64,000 bases of DNA. It comes from Lates calcarifer. Lineage: Eukaryota > Chordata > Actinopteri > Centropomidae. This document shows, one piece after another, positions 46,701-59,460 of this stretch. The notes under the pieces are model-generated. The model searched no databases and was not told where the DNA came from. It saw nothing but the letters and a program-made list of their open reading frames with translations. A program made the translations under genes and the position numbers. The stretch lies in the NCBI RefSeq assembly GCF_001640805.2, contig NC_066833.1, forward strand, positions 9,800,473 through 9,864,472, given 5' to 3'. The stretch's first letter is position 1. Every line of letters begins with the position of its first letter.

Positions 46701-49035
46701 GTGCATGTCTACAACAAGAAATTGCTGTAGTTGTACAAAAGTTCTGTTTCTGTTTGGAACGTTCATTCACCTGTCTCAAATATTTAAAAAATGTTTTTAT
46801 GACTGGCTGAGGAGGAAAAGTTGGTCTATCAATAACAGCAAAATGAAGTGCAATGGAAACACACTTGGTCAACTAATTATGATGCACATGAATCATGTGA
46901 CTTAAACGACCACTGAAGTGTTTCCTCCAGTGGAGAGACTAAAGTGGTGGCAGATGAAAACATCAGACCTAATTACGTCATGTGGTTCCACCCTCATGTT
47001 CTGTGATGGTTTAATGGTCCCCAACAGGAAAATAAGCTTAACAGCAGTCAGTGAAATTGTGCATTAAGTCACATTTTCTTTTGCTAATTTTCTGGAAATT
47101 CTGTTATTTGTGCTAAATTTGGATGAAAACTTGGCTAGTGTTGCACTATATAGTTTGTTGACCAAAAAAAGTCCAGATCAACACATTTTTTCATCTGTTT
47201 TTCATGTAACAAACACAACAAGTGGTTTTTCATACTATTTCCTATTTATACTTAATTAGCATACAGTAAAATTCAGAATTTTAAAAAAGTTAAAGTTAGT
47301 GGTACATGTTAGTTCAGAGGAAAGCCTCTCTGACACTGTGGATACAACTCATTAGATACAGCTCATGAAAACACTGGCCTTGGATGTAAAGACATCTGCC
47401 ACCCACATGTGACTAGCTGGCTATTAAATCAAACTAGAAAAAAAATGTACATCAACACTGCTTAACTCAGGCCTGATGTTAAACTTCTAAAGACAAGCTT
47501 TAGTTTGAAGGAGGAAATAAAATACACATCGAGTTACAGCCTGGTATTTAGCTTCAAGTGTACAGCGCTCGTTTTAAAGCCAGTTAGAGACCTCTGCTGT
47601 GTTAGGAGTAAAGCCTCCAGAGGGAATCCTGCTAACCCTGTTTGAAATCACCCTATGTTTTTATTGAGATCATTATCACAAATATTGCCTTTGACAGAAT
47701 CAATTTCCTTGTTTTGTGCTCTGCGGTGCCATATCTGCTAAATGTTGCATTCTTCCTTTGCGAATCCCACTTTACAGGTCCCTGCACGAAATAAAGCAGG
47801 AATGGAAACTGGAGCAGGAAATTGAAAAGAGGGGTCCTGTTGTGTTGTGGAGACCGCTGTGCCTACTGCTATTTCCTCTGAACATGCCAGTCTCGTACAC
47901 TCACCAGATGTACGTGTGCCCCGTCTAATAATGCTCACAGTCCTTGAGGGGAAAATTCTGGTCAGACATGTAATGCAGTATTACCCATAACACTGCTGCT
48001 GTTTCAAAGATCGATTACATTTTATTGTTAGGGTACGGACATGGCAGTGATATGCCATTTGGCATCCTCAGTCCGTCTTGGCTCATTCCTCATGCAGCCT
48101 GGTTGGCTATGGCACTTCAAAGGACATGTGGCAGGATGGCACACAACAGCTGGCATACAGCTTGGCTTACAGACTGTTCACCAATGTTTACTGAGTGCCA
48201 ATGCCAGTTCAGGGTCTCTGAAGACTATAACACTTAATTTTAAGAGGTAAACTGAGAGATTTGAGTTTCCACAGCCTGCTTTCCTTTCTACATTTTACTC
48301 TTTTGTGAAGGTTTTCGCTCTGGCTCTGCTTTATGCTGGTAGTGTACACAGGGAAAAGGTCATAATACCAAAAGGGGGTGGTGTCTCATTCTACAGCTCA
48401 AAAACTCCACACAGTATTTATTTCCAGAATAGAAGACAGCCTCCGTACAATCAGCTGTCAGACCATTATGTAACAGTATGTGTCATCTGTTGTACATTGT
48501 ACATTTCTGACAATATCATTGGGTTTGAACAACTTTGTCTGGCAGGTTGGATGGTTTGAAAACCCCTAATTAGGTCTGGCTGTCTCTGGCTGCCACTGGT
48601 CTCCAGGAAACAATTAGCAAAAGCCCCCACCATGACAGGATGTACTCTGTCGTTCTCCTGCTGGGCTCGCTCACCTTGCTGAGTAGAACCTGTGCTACCG
48701 TCTCCACACTCAAAACAAGCAAACAAACACTCATCACATAGAAGAGTGATTTAATTAGCTCAGTGAGAGTGGTGCTTTAATTTGATTTTGGGCTGTACTA
48801 GTTTTAAGTTGAGAATAAAGTTACCTTACCAAAAATTCACAGGTGTTATTTCTGGAAGTTCTCTGCAAATGTCCATGTAACTGTCTCCAAAATCTGATCA
48901 CCTCACCAGTCTGTGATTATGTATCATCAAAGAGAGGATTAAAGGTGAGTTGGTGAATCTAATCAAAGGCTGAATCTTTTTCAGAGAAACTGATCATTTA
49001 CAGGTTGATTTGGTGAGAAAGGCTCTGCTCAATGA
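43716..49035. other. Non-coding interval downstream of lct-B
   Basis: No coding exon I can name on either strand. A stretch at about 45.55-45.73 kb is GC-balanced and non-repetitive and might be conserved regulatory DNA. A frame near 47778-47860 (SLHEIKQEWKLEQEIEKRGP) sits after a CCACTTTACAG acceptor-like sequence, but I recognise no protein and see no convincing downstream donor. Confidence 0.45.
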
Positions 49036-49583
49036 ATCCATCCATCCATTTTCCTCTGCTAATCAGGGATCGGGTCACGGTGGCAGCAGGCTAAGCAGAG
49101 TATTATAGACATCTCTCTCCCCAGCAACACTTTCAAGCCCCTCCTGGGGGATCCTGGCGCATTCCCAGGCCAGATGAGATATATAATCCCTCCAACGAGT
49201 TCTAGGTCCCTAGGTCTCGTCCCAGTTGGACCTACCTAGAAAATCTCCAAAGGGAGGCACCCAGGAGGCATCCTAATCAGATGCCCGAACCATCTCAACT
49301 GGCTGCTTTTGATGCCAAGGAGCAGCGACTTTACTCCGAGCCTCCACCGGATGTCTGAGCTCATCACCCTAGCTCTAAGGCTGAGCCCCACCACCCTGCA
49401 GAGGAAACTCATTTCGGCCACTTGTATCCTCCTCCTTTCCATCACTATCCACAGTTCATGACCATAGGTGAGGGTTAGCTCCCTCTTCACCACAGCGGTC
49501 CAGTACAACATCTGCAGCACCAATCCATAACTAGTCAGCTTGTAGCCAAGCAGCTGATGAATTAGCCACTGTTCATAACACAT
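49036..49583 (-). mobile_element. 3' end of a LINE retrotransposon, truncated and decayed
   Basis: On the minus strand a frame from 49583 reads LTYGHELWIVMERRRIQVAE and later RWFGHLIRMPPGCLP, a C-terminal ORF2 segment very common in fish genomes. The remaining C-terminal part continues with stops and frame slips towards 49040. The 3' end is a short ATGG tail (plus-strand CCATCCATCC near 49039) preceded by the GTGACCCGATCCCTGATTAG consensus-like end. The 5' part with the reverse transcriptase core is absent. Clade not determined. Confidence 0.75.
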
Positions 49584-50691
49584 TAATAAAACAGTTGATG
49601 CTTATCCAATGATGCAAGAATGACTTCAGTGCTCTGCCTGAAACCCAGTGCTTAATTCAAGAATTCTTTTGAAATAAATTATGCGGTGTTTCAGTTGCCT
49701 GAAGGTTAAGATGCATACCACGTAACAAGAAAATGTAAAAAATGGAAAGTGGAATGAGTGAATATAAACTGGAATTTTTTTATTTCAGGGCTGCCAATAG
49801 AAAAATGAGTCACTGAATGACTCATATGCCATTCACTGCCTCTACTGCTGTACACATGAGCCAGAGTTTAGTCAGACAGATTCAGTGTTGGATTCATTCA
49901 CAAGATAAGTTGTTTTCATTTTCAACATTTAACCAAAACCAGGAGCATTTCCTAAACTAAACCAGAGGTGTTTTAGTAACCCTAACCCTTTAGTATAATG
50001 TGGATATCACACGTCCTGAGTTCTGCAACCAGGCTGTTTCCTGGCCCCTGTTTCACCTCCACTCTACACCTGTCTCCAATCAACTCATCAACCCAGAGGT
50101 ACAGGAGCCCCAGCTCTTCACTCACTCATCAGCCAGGTTGTTCCACCAATCTCTTTGGTAGTCGCTGCCTCGGCTGCTGCTGTATTTTGCATGCTAGAGT
50201 TATTTCCCGTGTTTTCCTCGTGCCTGCGACTAACCGTTTTCTCCTGTTAAGTTTTCCCTGCACCCTCTTCCCCACTGAGTCTCCTCATCTGCTCAACCCT
50301 CTTCCTTCTAAGGATGAACTGTACAATATTTAGTCACCTCTTAACTTTTCATCACGTCTAACTAGATCAGCTTTGGACTAAACAGGTTGCTTAAATTAAA
50401 CTACCTCGCTGTGAATAATGGTTCTCTGCCTCTTTTCCTCTTTTCCTGATTTGAAAACACAATCAAGACGTTTCATGTGGCTCTACATTAAAAGTGCTTA
50501 ACCTAAAGGCACAAAAGGGACAAGGTTTCACTGGTGACGGATGTAATTAGGAGTGAGAGCTACACTTGTCCTTTCAGCGCTGACTGGAGTGCACAGGTGA
50601 AATTCCCTGTAGGTGTTCAACTGTTGTGTATGACTGCTTTCACTCAGTCCAGATAAGGCTCATGTGTGTAACAGGTGAGCACACAGTGCCA

Positions 50692-50694
<3 letters not shown>

Positions 50695-50773
<79 letters not shown>
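50695..50773. repeat. (AT)n microsatellite, interrupted
   Basis: About 79 bases of almost pure AT dinucleotides with three short AA interruptions. Self-complementary, so it can form hairpins or cruciforms. Confidence 0.95.
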
Positions 50774-50774
<1 letters not shown>

Positions 50775-53700
50775 CTAAACTGTAAAAGCAAATACCTACA
50801 GCTTTCTATGTAATATGTTGCTGTATGTACTACAGTTTATGAGCCACTTATGCAATTAGCAGTTGAAGTTGAACTATGCAGATCTTGAGTTTAAATTACA
50901 TGAGTGGCTCTTATTTCCAAAGGTCACTCCACATGACAATCAGACTCTGATTTAGAGTCATAGAGTGGAAGCGCTGCAGGGGTTTGTGCATGTATGAGAT
51001 AATCTTGACTTTTATAGAACAGTTTTAGCTGCAGATAAACACTCTGACTGTAGAAATCTCACCTACAGGTTCAGCATATTCTCCAGGTGAATAACTAGAA
51101 AGAAACACATCCGTAACTGGCTTGAGCAGTTATGAATCAGGCATTCCTTTGACAGCTGAGAGGTAACTTTACAAACACAAATGCATTATATATACAGAAG
51201 AATGAGAAAATTTTCCTCAATCATTCTTATCTCACAAGTTTTAGGGTTACATTAATTAATGAAATGGTCCAATCACAGCTGCAGGGCTCCAGGACTATCG
51301 ATTTGATTTTCAAAGTACTTATTTAATTTGATTTTTAATGTCTGTTTATACATTTATTAACTGAACATTTGCAATTGCTTAACCCTCTTAAGGCACAATA
51401 AGTGCATATTTGGCACCAATGCTCACTAATATGTTTGTTATTCAAATTACGCATCAGTGAACTAATGCAACGCAATCTGTCCTGCGTATACTGTACAAGC
51501 CAGTGACAAAAACCTGCACAATGTGACACTTTATCCAGCGGGTTTATTTGCACAGCACCAGTTATGTAACAGATGATAATCCACTGTTACCATAGTAATG
51601 CTGCTCACATCTGGTGTTGAGATTGCACTGTGGTGAGAGCAAGAATCAAAGTGTCTTCACCACCTCATCATCATCCCTCAAGCTCTCTTCCTTTGCAGTA
51701 ATGTGTTGGTGTCGACGCCACATTAGAGTTGCGTTCTGTTTATCACACTGTCACAGGACTTTGAGTCTACTGGAAGTGTTCTCCACACCTTTTTTCCTCT
51801 TAGGCCCAGAGGAGGCTTATTGTGTGGGCTTGTGGACAAGCATGCAGCCCTTTCCACATACTCTGTAAAGCTTTTGACTTGAAGCTTAGACATGATAAAA
51901 TGTACTGTATATTGCTTTTCAGGTTTCAGGTTCTGCGTGGGTTTTCAGAACCACCGATGGGACCAAAATTTGCTGTAACAAAACAAGGGACTGGAACAAA
52001 TACACGCCTAATCCACTAATACAACAGATTTCATCTTCTAATGCTGGACTCTTAAGCCGATTCTAATGAAAAATATAAGATAAAGAACAGAGTGAAAAGT
52101 GAGAGGCTGAACTGTTCACTCTTTTGCTGGGAGGATGAATCGAGCAACTGTGCAAAGCAGAATGGATGTAACTCCAGTCAGTGATGTCTCATTATCACAG
52201 GGGTTCAGAATTTACATTCAGGGGGAAAGACTAAAATCACAGATCATTTTTTATACTCTGGAGAAAGATTTTACCATTACAGTAATTATTTTCACCTGGC
52301 TCGGATGAGTATAAACCATTTTACTTGTACTTGTCCATGTCCGTGCCAGCAGAGTCTTATGAGCTGCACTGAAAAAACTAAGGGGAAGAGTATGAAAGAC
52401 ACAGGAGAATATACAATGGGGAGATGGCACAAATGCAGGCGGGCATGATAACAGCCACCTGAGGGATCCTCGGTGTCAAGGAGACCCACGAGGGGATCGC
52501 TGAAACCGTACACATCTGAACTACTGCCACCGAGCCTGGCCTGGCTTAACAGGATTGGCTAGTGTTTTGTGGCTTGGATGCAATTAATCCGTCTTATCCG
52601 CTTACTGCACCTTAAACTGTGGAGGAAGGATGTACAGTTCAGCAAGCTGTTGCTATTTCCTCTTTATTATCCTTTTTTTAAACCTGCATCTAAGGAAATC
52701 TAAATCTAAAATCTATCTTAAAAAAACTATCTAAAAAAGCAGTATAAGAGAAGGTGAATAAGTGTTCCCTGTCTTCTTTAGTATGCTTACTATGACAGCT
52801 GAAATAACAGAGGAGCAGATCACAGCCTACAGGCCTGTTTCCCATTTCCACAGTGTTAACTGACATCTAGCAATCAGTATGCAATCATGCAGAACTCGCA
52901 TAGTCAGAAACCTTTCCCCCCCTCACAATCTTAGATAAAAATCACTTGAATCTGAAGGAAAGTCGTCTCTGTGCTGGACCACTGGGCCACATCAACGCGC
53001 TGAGCGTTCACGACAGAAAGGGCTAAAACCCTGGGCCTTAATTGAGTTAGCTGGATGCATAAACACACGCCCTGTTAGCCTTTTCCCTTCTTCTGTGGGT
53101 GGCTGAAATCTTGAAATTAAATAAGATAATGGAAAAGAGCAAAATTATTAGATTATGCCAAAAGAGTTACAAGTAAAACTCTGCTCAGTGTACCAGCAAA
53201 TTTCCCCTGTTTATCACGTGTGCCACATTTGCATGCCCTGGCATCTACCCTCCACTCCTCTTTCCTCGTTTCAATTGCATTAACCTACAGGGTGCGAATG
53301 TGCCAACGGTAGCTTATCTCCAGCGCTCTCTGGAGAACGCTCTGCTATCATGGGTTTGGAAAAATCGATCTTCCCGTCACACCGTACAGGAAATCCATCC
53401 ACTGCTGTCAAAGCAATATTACAATGAAGGCATACAGTGTGTATTTCCTGTGGATCTTGGATGACTTGGGAGATCAAATAGAATTACCAGTCGTGTTTGG
53501 AAGAAAAGCAGTTAGATTTGATGAAGCAGGTGTTTTGAAAGGCCTGTACTGGCGTTTTCTCGAGGGCTGTCGACAGGGTTTGGGTTTACAAGCTGCTTCT
53601 GTCAGCAGAGAGGAATTAGTTGTGGCTTATTAGTATTTTGGTGCAACAAACATAAAATGCATATTGTTTTTCTTGACATAAACTAAAATAAAGCCATGGG

Positions 53701-54805
53701 CTTTATGATTTTCTGGCCCACTTAACAATGATTTCAGATCAGTCTCTGTGGGGATTAGGTGTTCTGTTTGGTACAGTATGGCTCTAACTTTAAACGTGTT
53801 TAGGACCCTTAATCTAACTCCACAAGTACAACATAAAAGAAACACAGACAAGGTATAGCTTTCAAAAATCAAAAGGAGTGTGTGGACAGTGGAGGATCAA
53901 GCAATATATACATAAAAGAGTCAACAAACAGTATTTAGAATTTTAGACTTGTGAATGAAAGTTACCCAGCTGCAATGCCTCCGTTAGGCCTGGTCAAAGT
54001 TCAGGCAATCCTGCCCACCTTACTCTGTGAATGTCCACACACTGTTCGCATTACACCCCAGAAATCTTAACTTCAACATTATACAATCAAATTTTCAGTC
54101 TATGTTAACTTTATTTTGCTGCATTCAAATAAAACGTCAAAATATACAGCATGGCTGCAGGGTCTCTAACAGCAACAACATTCAGATTTGTCATAGTTAG
54201 GTTTTTTCCCTTTGTCTCCAATTCTGGTGAGATAAATTCCCCAATAAAAACCTATATTTTCTGTCACAGGTTTTGTCTGAAGCCCAGACAGGTGACAGCA
54301 ATCCTGACAAGACTCACAAGATGGGTGTCAACGCAGGTGGGGGAAAGAAAAAGTCTCTCTTGCCTCATTTTCTTGTCATTCAAACTTACTTTTGTCACCT
54401 TTCTATGTCAAATGAAACAAAACAGAAAGTGACATTCTGATTCTGAAAGTGTTGTTGTGGTACAGCTGTTTTCTTTTCAGTGCTTGACACCAAGAGCCAG
54501 TACAGTTTACATCAGGAACATTATGCAATGTAATGAAACCCCATTGCAAATTACATAAACACTGAGCACTTCACAACTCAAAAAAGTGAATTTTTAAATT
54601 TAAATCTTTGATATACATTGGTGGCAGTAGAGTGTGGTACAGTAGTACTGGATGAGGGACAAGAAAATGGTAGCCTAATACAGTCTTCTGTAATTGCCCT
54701 AAGAGCTGGTGGTATATCATACTGAATGGTATGGCATCATGTGTGAACTGCATCTTCTTTCATTACAGCAGATAAACTCTGAATACATCCTGTTTTACAG
54801 CCATG

Positions 54806-55035
54806 GACAGGTTTCAGAGAATACTTATTATGTTGTCAGTGGTCTCCTTTTCGAGGACAGTGTGGCCGGGTTGAGTCGTCCCATCTACTTTCAAATCAGC
54901 TTTCTTTACTTGCTTATGTAGACAGGCCCGTTTGAGTGGATACTTATTATGCTGTCAGTGTTTTCTTTAGAGACCAGCTCCACTGGGTTGAGTTGTTCCA
55001 TTTCTTTTCAGATGAGCCCCCGCTCTTAAAGCCAG
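54806..55035. repeat. Two-unit tandem duplication, period 115 bp
   Basis: The segment starting at 54806 and that starting at 54921 both begin GACAGG and share, in order, ATACTTATTATG, TGTCAGTG, GGGTTGAGT and TTTCA/TTTTCAGAT at the same spacing. The two units are diverged by many substitutions, so the duplication is old. Confidence 0.8.
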
Positions 55036-57199
55036 AGAGTCGGTGTTTACACAATTCCAGTCTTACTGTCGCTACAATTTTGGGACCATCAGGTGTCCTC
55101 TCAAGCCTGGCGGTAATACAGTCCACTGTTGTGTGGTACTCACATTAGAGCTTTGGATGACTCACTATGAGCACTGAACGCTGCTGGATGTCAGTGATGT
55201 AAGGACATACAGTCGTTACCACATAACTGCAATTCATCACATTTCTTTGTCAATCTATATTTCACATCTAATTCCACTGTTTTCACTCGCTCCGTCTTCC
55301 TCCTGTCCAGTCCCCACATTCAGCTCCAGACCGATTGTTTGGATAATAAGCAGATGCGTAGTGTAGCGAAGGGGATGAGGAGATTCACAACAATTTTTTG
55401 TTTTCACTGATATTGTGTCATCTTTGTTTTCAAGGCAAGGCCTGTCACTGATTGTTTAAGCTGCGAGATATGTGCCACTACTCCTATGCTGACAACTGTT
55501 TATTAAAAGTTGGGGGGAGATGTGATGTGATAATTAAAGGCTTCTTCATGGACAGAATTACTGGCTGTTTAAAATAATTTCCTTCCAAGAAAAAAAGTAT
55601 TTTTGTCTTATTTTGATCTACTGTGTGGAACTCTATACTGATATCAAAAACCACTTGTGATTATGCTCGCAACAGCTGAAGATTTAGAGTTTATCCTCTA
55701 CTTGTTTGCAGCTGCTCTATTAAAGATGCATAATGGAGATTCAAAGTAAAAACAGGGAAATCCAGTATTTCCCATCATTCAGCAGAGGAATTTAAATAGT
55801 TTTATGACTGTTCTGAAACAATCTCTCTCACTTGTTGTGCAGCAGATGAAGCAAGAATATGGATAATCAAAAGCACTAGCACAGGTGATGGTTTCATTGT
55901 CTTGCTTGTGCACATGCAACAATTTCAATTATTACAAGTTTCAATTATTACAGCTTTTGCTTTCTAACTAATGCAACATGTCCCTGAAGAAGAATCTGCC
56001 TTTTAACACTTCTTTCAGCTATCATGATTTTTAAATGGTGTCAGGTTTTAGAGGTAGTCTTTCTTCCAGGGGGCAGATTTTAATTTTCTTCACCAACAGC
56101 GATGCAACACCACTATGCTTCACATAAAGGATACAAGTCTCACTTTTCTCAATTGGAAAATCTACTGTTGGTTTATGTCTCTCCACCTAAGTTTTAAACC
56201 GACTGCTGAATGCAACAAGTTGTTCTCTGCAGTTGTGGAAAGTCACCCTGGAAAAAGCTGCCTGGAAATCACCAGTTTAAATAGAAAATGGTGAGCCAGG
56301 CTGAGGCTAAACAAGAAAGAAAATTATAATATTCAGTCAGTGGAGTCACACTGAGTGTTTCAGTACGCAGGGACCTTGGCGTTTGTTGCATGCATGTAAA
56401 AATCTATGGAATGTGTTCCATCTTATTACTTTTCTATTACATGTTTGTGACATTCCTTTAAATGTCTTTTTTCAGTCAGCTTCATAACTTCATTCATGCA
56501 ATTATCTATATATCTATATATCTGTGTTTTTGTTTTCTCTGCTGTACACCAATCAGAATTTAGTAATGCTAAATTCCCTGCACAGTCCAGATGAATCAGA
56601 TTAGCTGAGTTTTTAACTTTTTAAAGATGCAGAAGATAACAGCCAAGACTGAGTTTTGTTGAACATTAATATTTGAAGTTATGATGACTTCAAACTAAGG
56701 TTTATGGGCTTTAAAAAACTGAAAATGTATTGTGTGCTGACACTAAACTGAAACAAAATATGTTGCACTTTTATTATTCTATTATAATAAAGGATGAATA
56801 AAAACAGTATACATCTGTCCCTGTAGAATTTCCTTTTAGAATAAGTTGGATCATTACTGAGCGTCAGCCACTTCCTGGAGTGTAAACATTATAGTAATAA
56901 CATGGATAATAATAATACAGTAACTCCCTGTTCACTATCAGTCATATAAAATAACATTTCAAAAACTGTGACGATGGTTGTACAGGACCATCACACAAAC
57001 CTCAATTATTACAGATGCATTAACACATTTTAGAGGCTCAGTGTGTCCCACAGCAGTGATACACGCCTGTGTGGCTGCTTCAAACAACACAGGAAACTAA
57101 ATGACAGACTTCATTCATATATCCACTCTCACTGTAATGATTTGATTTTCCTCTCAGCTGTCAGTCATCCTGTCCTGCAGACCCCGCCTCCTACGGAAA

Positions 57200-57340
57200 T
57201 ACAGGAGGTTGTTCGACACGTGATTAATTCAGTATGGCGGAGCTGCTGGCTGAATGATTTTTACAGTACCGACGGGTCCTAAAACCCTGCACTGTGGATG
57301 CTTTCGGAGACTGGGAGAAAAACCAGCCATTTGCGCTCAG
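57200..57340 (+). other. Possible untranslated first exon of an unidentified plus-strand gene
   Basis: A locally GC-richer patch containing CAGTATGGCGGAGC, a YY1-like start-site element, at about 57231 and ending in TTGCGCTCAG with donor GTAGTG at 57341. The ATG in that motif opens only an 8-codon frame ending in TGA. It resembles a housekeeping-type 5' UTR exon. Gene identity unknown; exon start approximate. Confidence 0.35.
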
Positions 57341-58498
57341 GTAGTGTTGCTTTTTTTTCTTTATTTAACACAGTTACAGCTTTCTCTTTGACTCGAGCGA
57401 GTAGAGAGAAACATGACAAAAAATAAGAGTTTATCTTGTTGGTTTCTGCGCTTTTCCTCATCGAAGTCAAGTCAGTCTTACTCCGCTGTTGTTACTTTTT
57501 CTGCGAGTGTGTATCGAATTTTATAATCAGGAGAAGAAAAGTGTGTGTGTTGCGCAACACAGACATTGTCGTTCAATGCTGACAATTTGGTGTGGCTTTA
57601 AAATGTTAAAATAGTTGTGTAATATTGTTTCTCCACGACCTTAGCTGCTCGATGCACGTACGGCTTTTAATCTCAGTGTTAGCTGAATAGTTTTAAACTC
57701 GTCTGAAACATGCTGTCAGGTCGGGGTATTGGCTTTTAAGGACAGCGAACGGCAATAATTATTATTTTCCAAACTTTTCACTTTCACTTTATAAGTTGTG
57801 CTGCAGCACAGCGCCATACTTTCATACCGTTTTCCTCCCGAGTGTGAGGTTGGTGTAAGGAGTTGCCAGATGTAGTGGGGAATTTTGTCACCCAGTGGTT
57901 TGTTTACCAGCGAACTACGTCAGACATGTAGAGGAACTGTATTGGTGCAATTGTCTTCCATTAATGTCACGTTAGCCATGCTCCAAACGATCCTCCACAC
58001 GTATTTCTTCTAATAAACACAACCAGACTTTGACTTTAATGAGTACAGATTTCCGCGTGCGTGCGTGCCTGCCTCTGTGTGTGTGTGTACGTGGGGAGAA
58101 AGCAGTATTTGTGTGATGGATGGTTTGTGCTGAGGTCGAACCGCTGCTGCCACAGCTTTGGGTGTAAACTTGTGTCTTCATGAAGTGTAAACACCACGGC
58201 AGCAGCAGCAGCAGTAGGGCCGTGTCCCGGCTCTGGTGAGACTCCTGCCTTCGCTAGCGGAAACTATTCCCTCAGCATTACAAGCTGAGGAACGCTGCGG
58301 GTGCACGCTTGTAAACTCCAGGCCCCACAGAGGCAAGGTCACAGCGGCCCTAAAAAAACTGGCTCAGAGTGCTTCTCTTTAAGGATGATGTGCTAAATTA
58401 CATTCTTCCTTATTGAAGCCATCTGTATTTTAACCAAGACAGAAAGACTGCTGGTATTCAAACTCAGTAACAAAACAAACACACCCCTTTCTCTTCAG
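57341..58498. other. Non-coding stretch before the GC-rich promoter region
   Basis: Unspecified non-coding DNA with GT-rich simple sequence near 57.54 and 58.05-58.09 kb and a (GCA)n run at 58199-58214. No exon recognised. Confidence 0.45.
58199..58214. repeat. Short (GCA)n trinucleotide repeat
   Basis: Five consecutive GCA units, not in a recognised coding frame. Confidence 0.85.
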
Positions 58499-59460
58499 CG
58501 CTCCTTCAGAAGCTCCGCCCCCTCTGAACTCGCGGACGCGCATCGCCATGGCAACCAATACTCACAACCGGCCGAGAAGCAAAATGGCGGAATCGAGTGC
58601 GTCCGCTCTCTTATAGTTGAAGCAAAAATAAACCTGATATAACACAACAACCAGGGAACAACAGCACCCGCAACACAAACTGAGTAAAAAGCGTTGTTAG
58701 GTTGTTTTTACAGAGCTGACCGAAGACAGCTCCTGTAGATTTGTAGCTTAGCTAACAAGGATGCTAGCCGCATCTGGCATAGCATTTCCAATTCTGCATA
58801 TAAAATCCCACTGTGCTCACAAACTTGTTTGTCAGGTTTTCAGGTGTCTATATATCTATAAACCCCCACAAACGTTTTAAGGACAATATATCACAACAGC
58901 ATACAAGGACAGAGCACGTAGGTCGAGTGTTACATTAACTGCAGCGAAGCAAAGACGCAGAGCGGACGAGACTGGTTCTCAGAGCTAGCATAGTAGCCGC
59001 AGAGAGAAATACTTCCAACTTTCCTCATAGTCTTACTAACATTACACCAAGAACAAACAGGCAAACACAAAGCGTTACTTCGCAGTGGCTCTGTGAAACA
59101 CAGCAAAGCACATATTACTGACCTGTCAAGCAGAGACAGCAGCCGCCGCGTCTGTTTTCAGGCCTCTCAGCTCCCCGGAGGTCCCTCCACCGCTGGAAAT
59201 CCGCATATTGTCGTGGGTGTTTCTCCTGGACTGGGTCACAATCTTTCTTTTTAAAAGTATATTCCTCCGTCCGTTTCCTCTCAGGCTGTTAGTCCGCCAC
59301 TGCTCCGTCTCCACCGCGTAGCGTTAGCGTGCACCGGAAGTTCCATCTTTCGCGCTCCCGCTGCCCCCTTTTATAACCTTTCATCTAACCGTGCACGAGC
59401 ACGAACGTCATTATTGGCCGGTATATAAAACGCACCGATCCCCGCCATTTTGTTTTGTCA
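58499..59460. promoter_or_regulatory. GC-rich, CpG-containing promoter region, possibly bidirectional
   Basis: Relative to its AT-rich surroundings this segment is rich in CpG and in promoter motifs: a GC box (CTCCGCCCCC, 58513-58522), an RFX X-box-like palindrome ATCGCCATGGCAACC (58542-58556), a YY1-type AAAATGGCGG on the plus strand (58581), the inverted form CCGCCATTTT (59442-59451), an inverted CCAAT (ATTGG, 59412) and a TATATAAAA (59422). Motifs on both strands and a splice-donor-ending segment on the minus strand suggest divergent transcription. Which genes it serves cannot be told from the window. Confidence 0.5.
59123..59340 (-). other. Probable untranslated first exon of a minus-strand gene
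   Basis: CpG-rich on the minus strand, ending CTGCTTGACAG with the donor GTCAGTAATATG at 59122. An ATG at 59314 opens a 62-codon frame that closes at the TGA just before the donor, so it would be an upstream ORF and not the main protein. The 5' end is a guess from the TTCCGGTGC patch. Gene not identified; its coding exons are not recognised elsewhere in the window. Confidence 0.4.

Larger units (their letters stand above)
49584..57150. other. Non-coding interval
   Basis: No coding exon recognised. It contains a long AT microsatellite (50.7 kb), a 115 bp tandem duplication (54.8 kb) and a small two-unit repeat of TTTCAATTATTACA near 55.93 kb. Candidate conserved patches by eye only: 52.79-53.13 kb. 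Confidence 0.45.

Noticed and set aside
47716..47928. Coiled-coil-like frame SLHEIKQEWKLEQEIEKRGP after an acceptor-like sequence
   Set aside because: No recognised protein and no good donor or neighbouring exon in phase; the minus strand is also open.
59126..59314. 62-codon minus-strand frame in the CpG-rich region as a protein gene
   Set aside because: Low-complexity translation that ends exactly at a splice donor; better explained as an upstream ORF in a 5' UTR exon.
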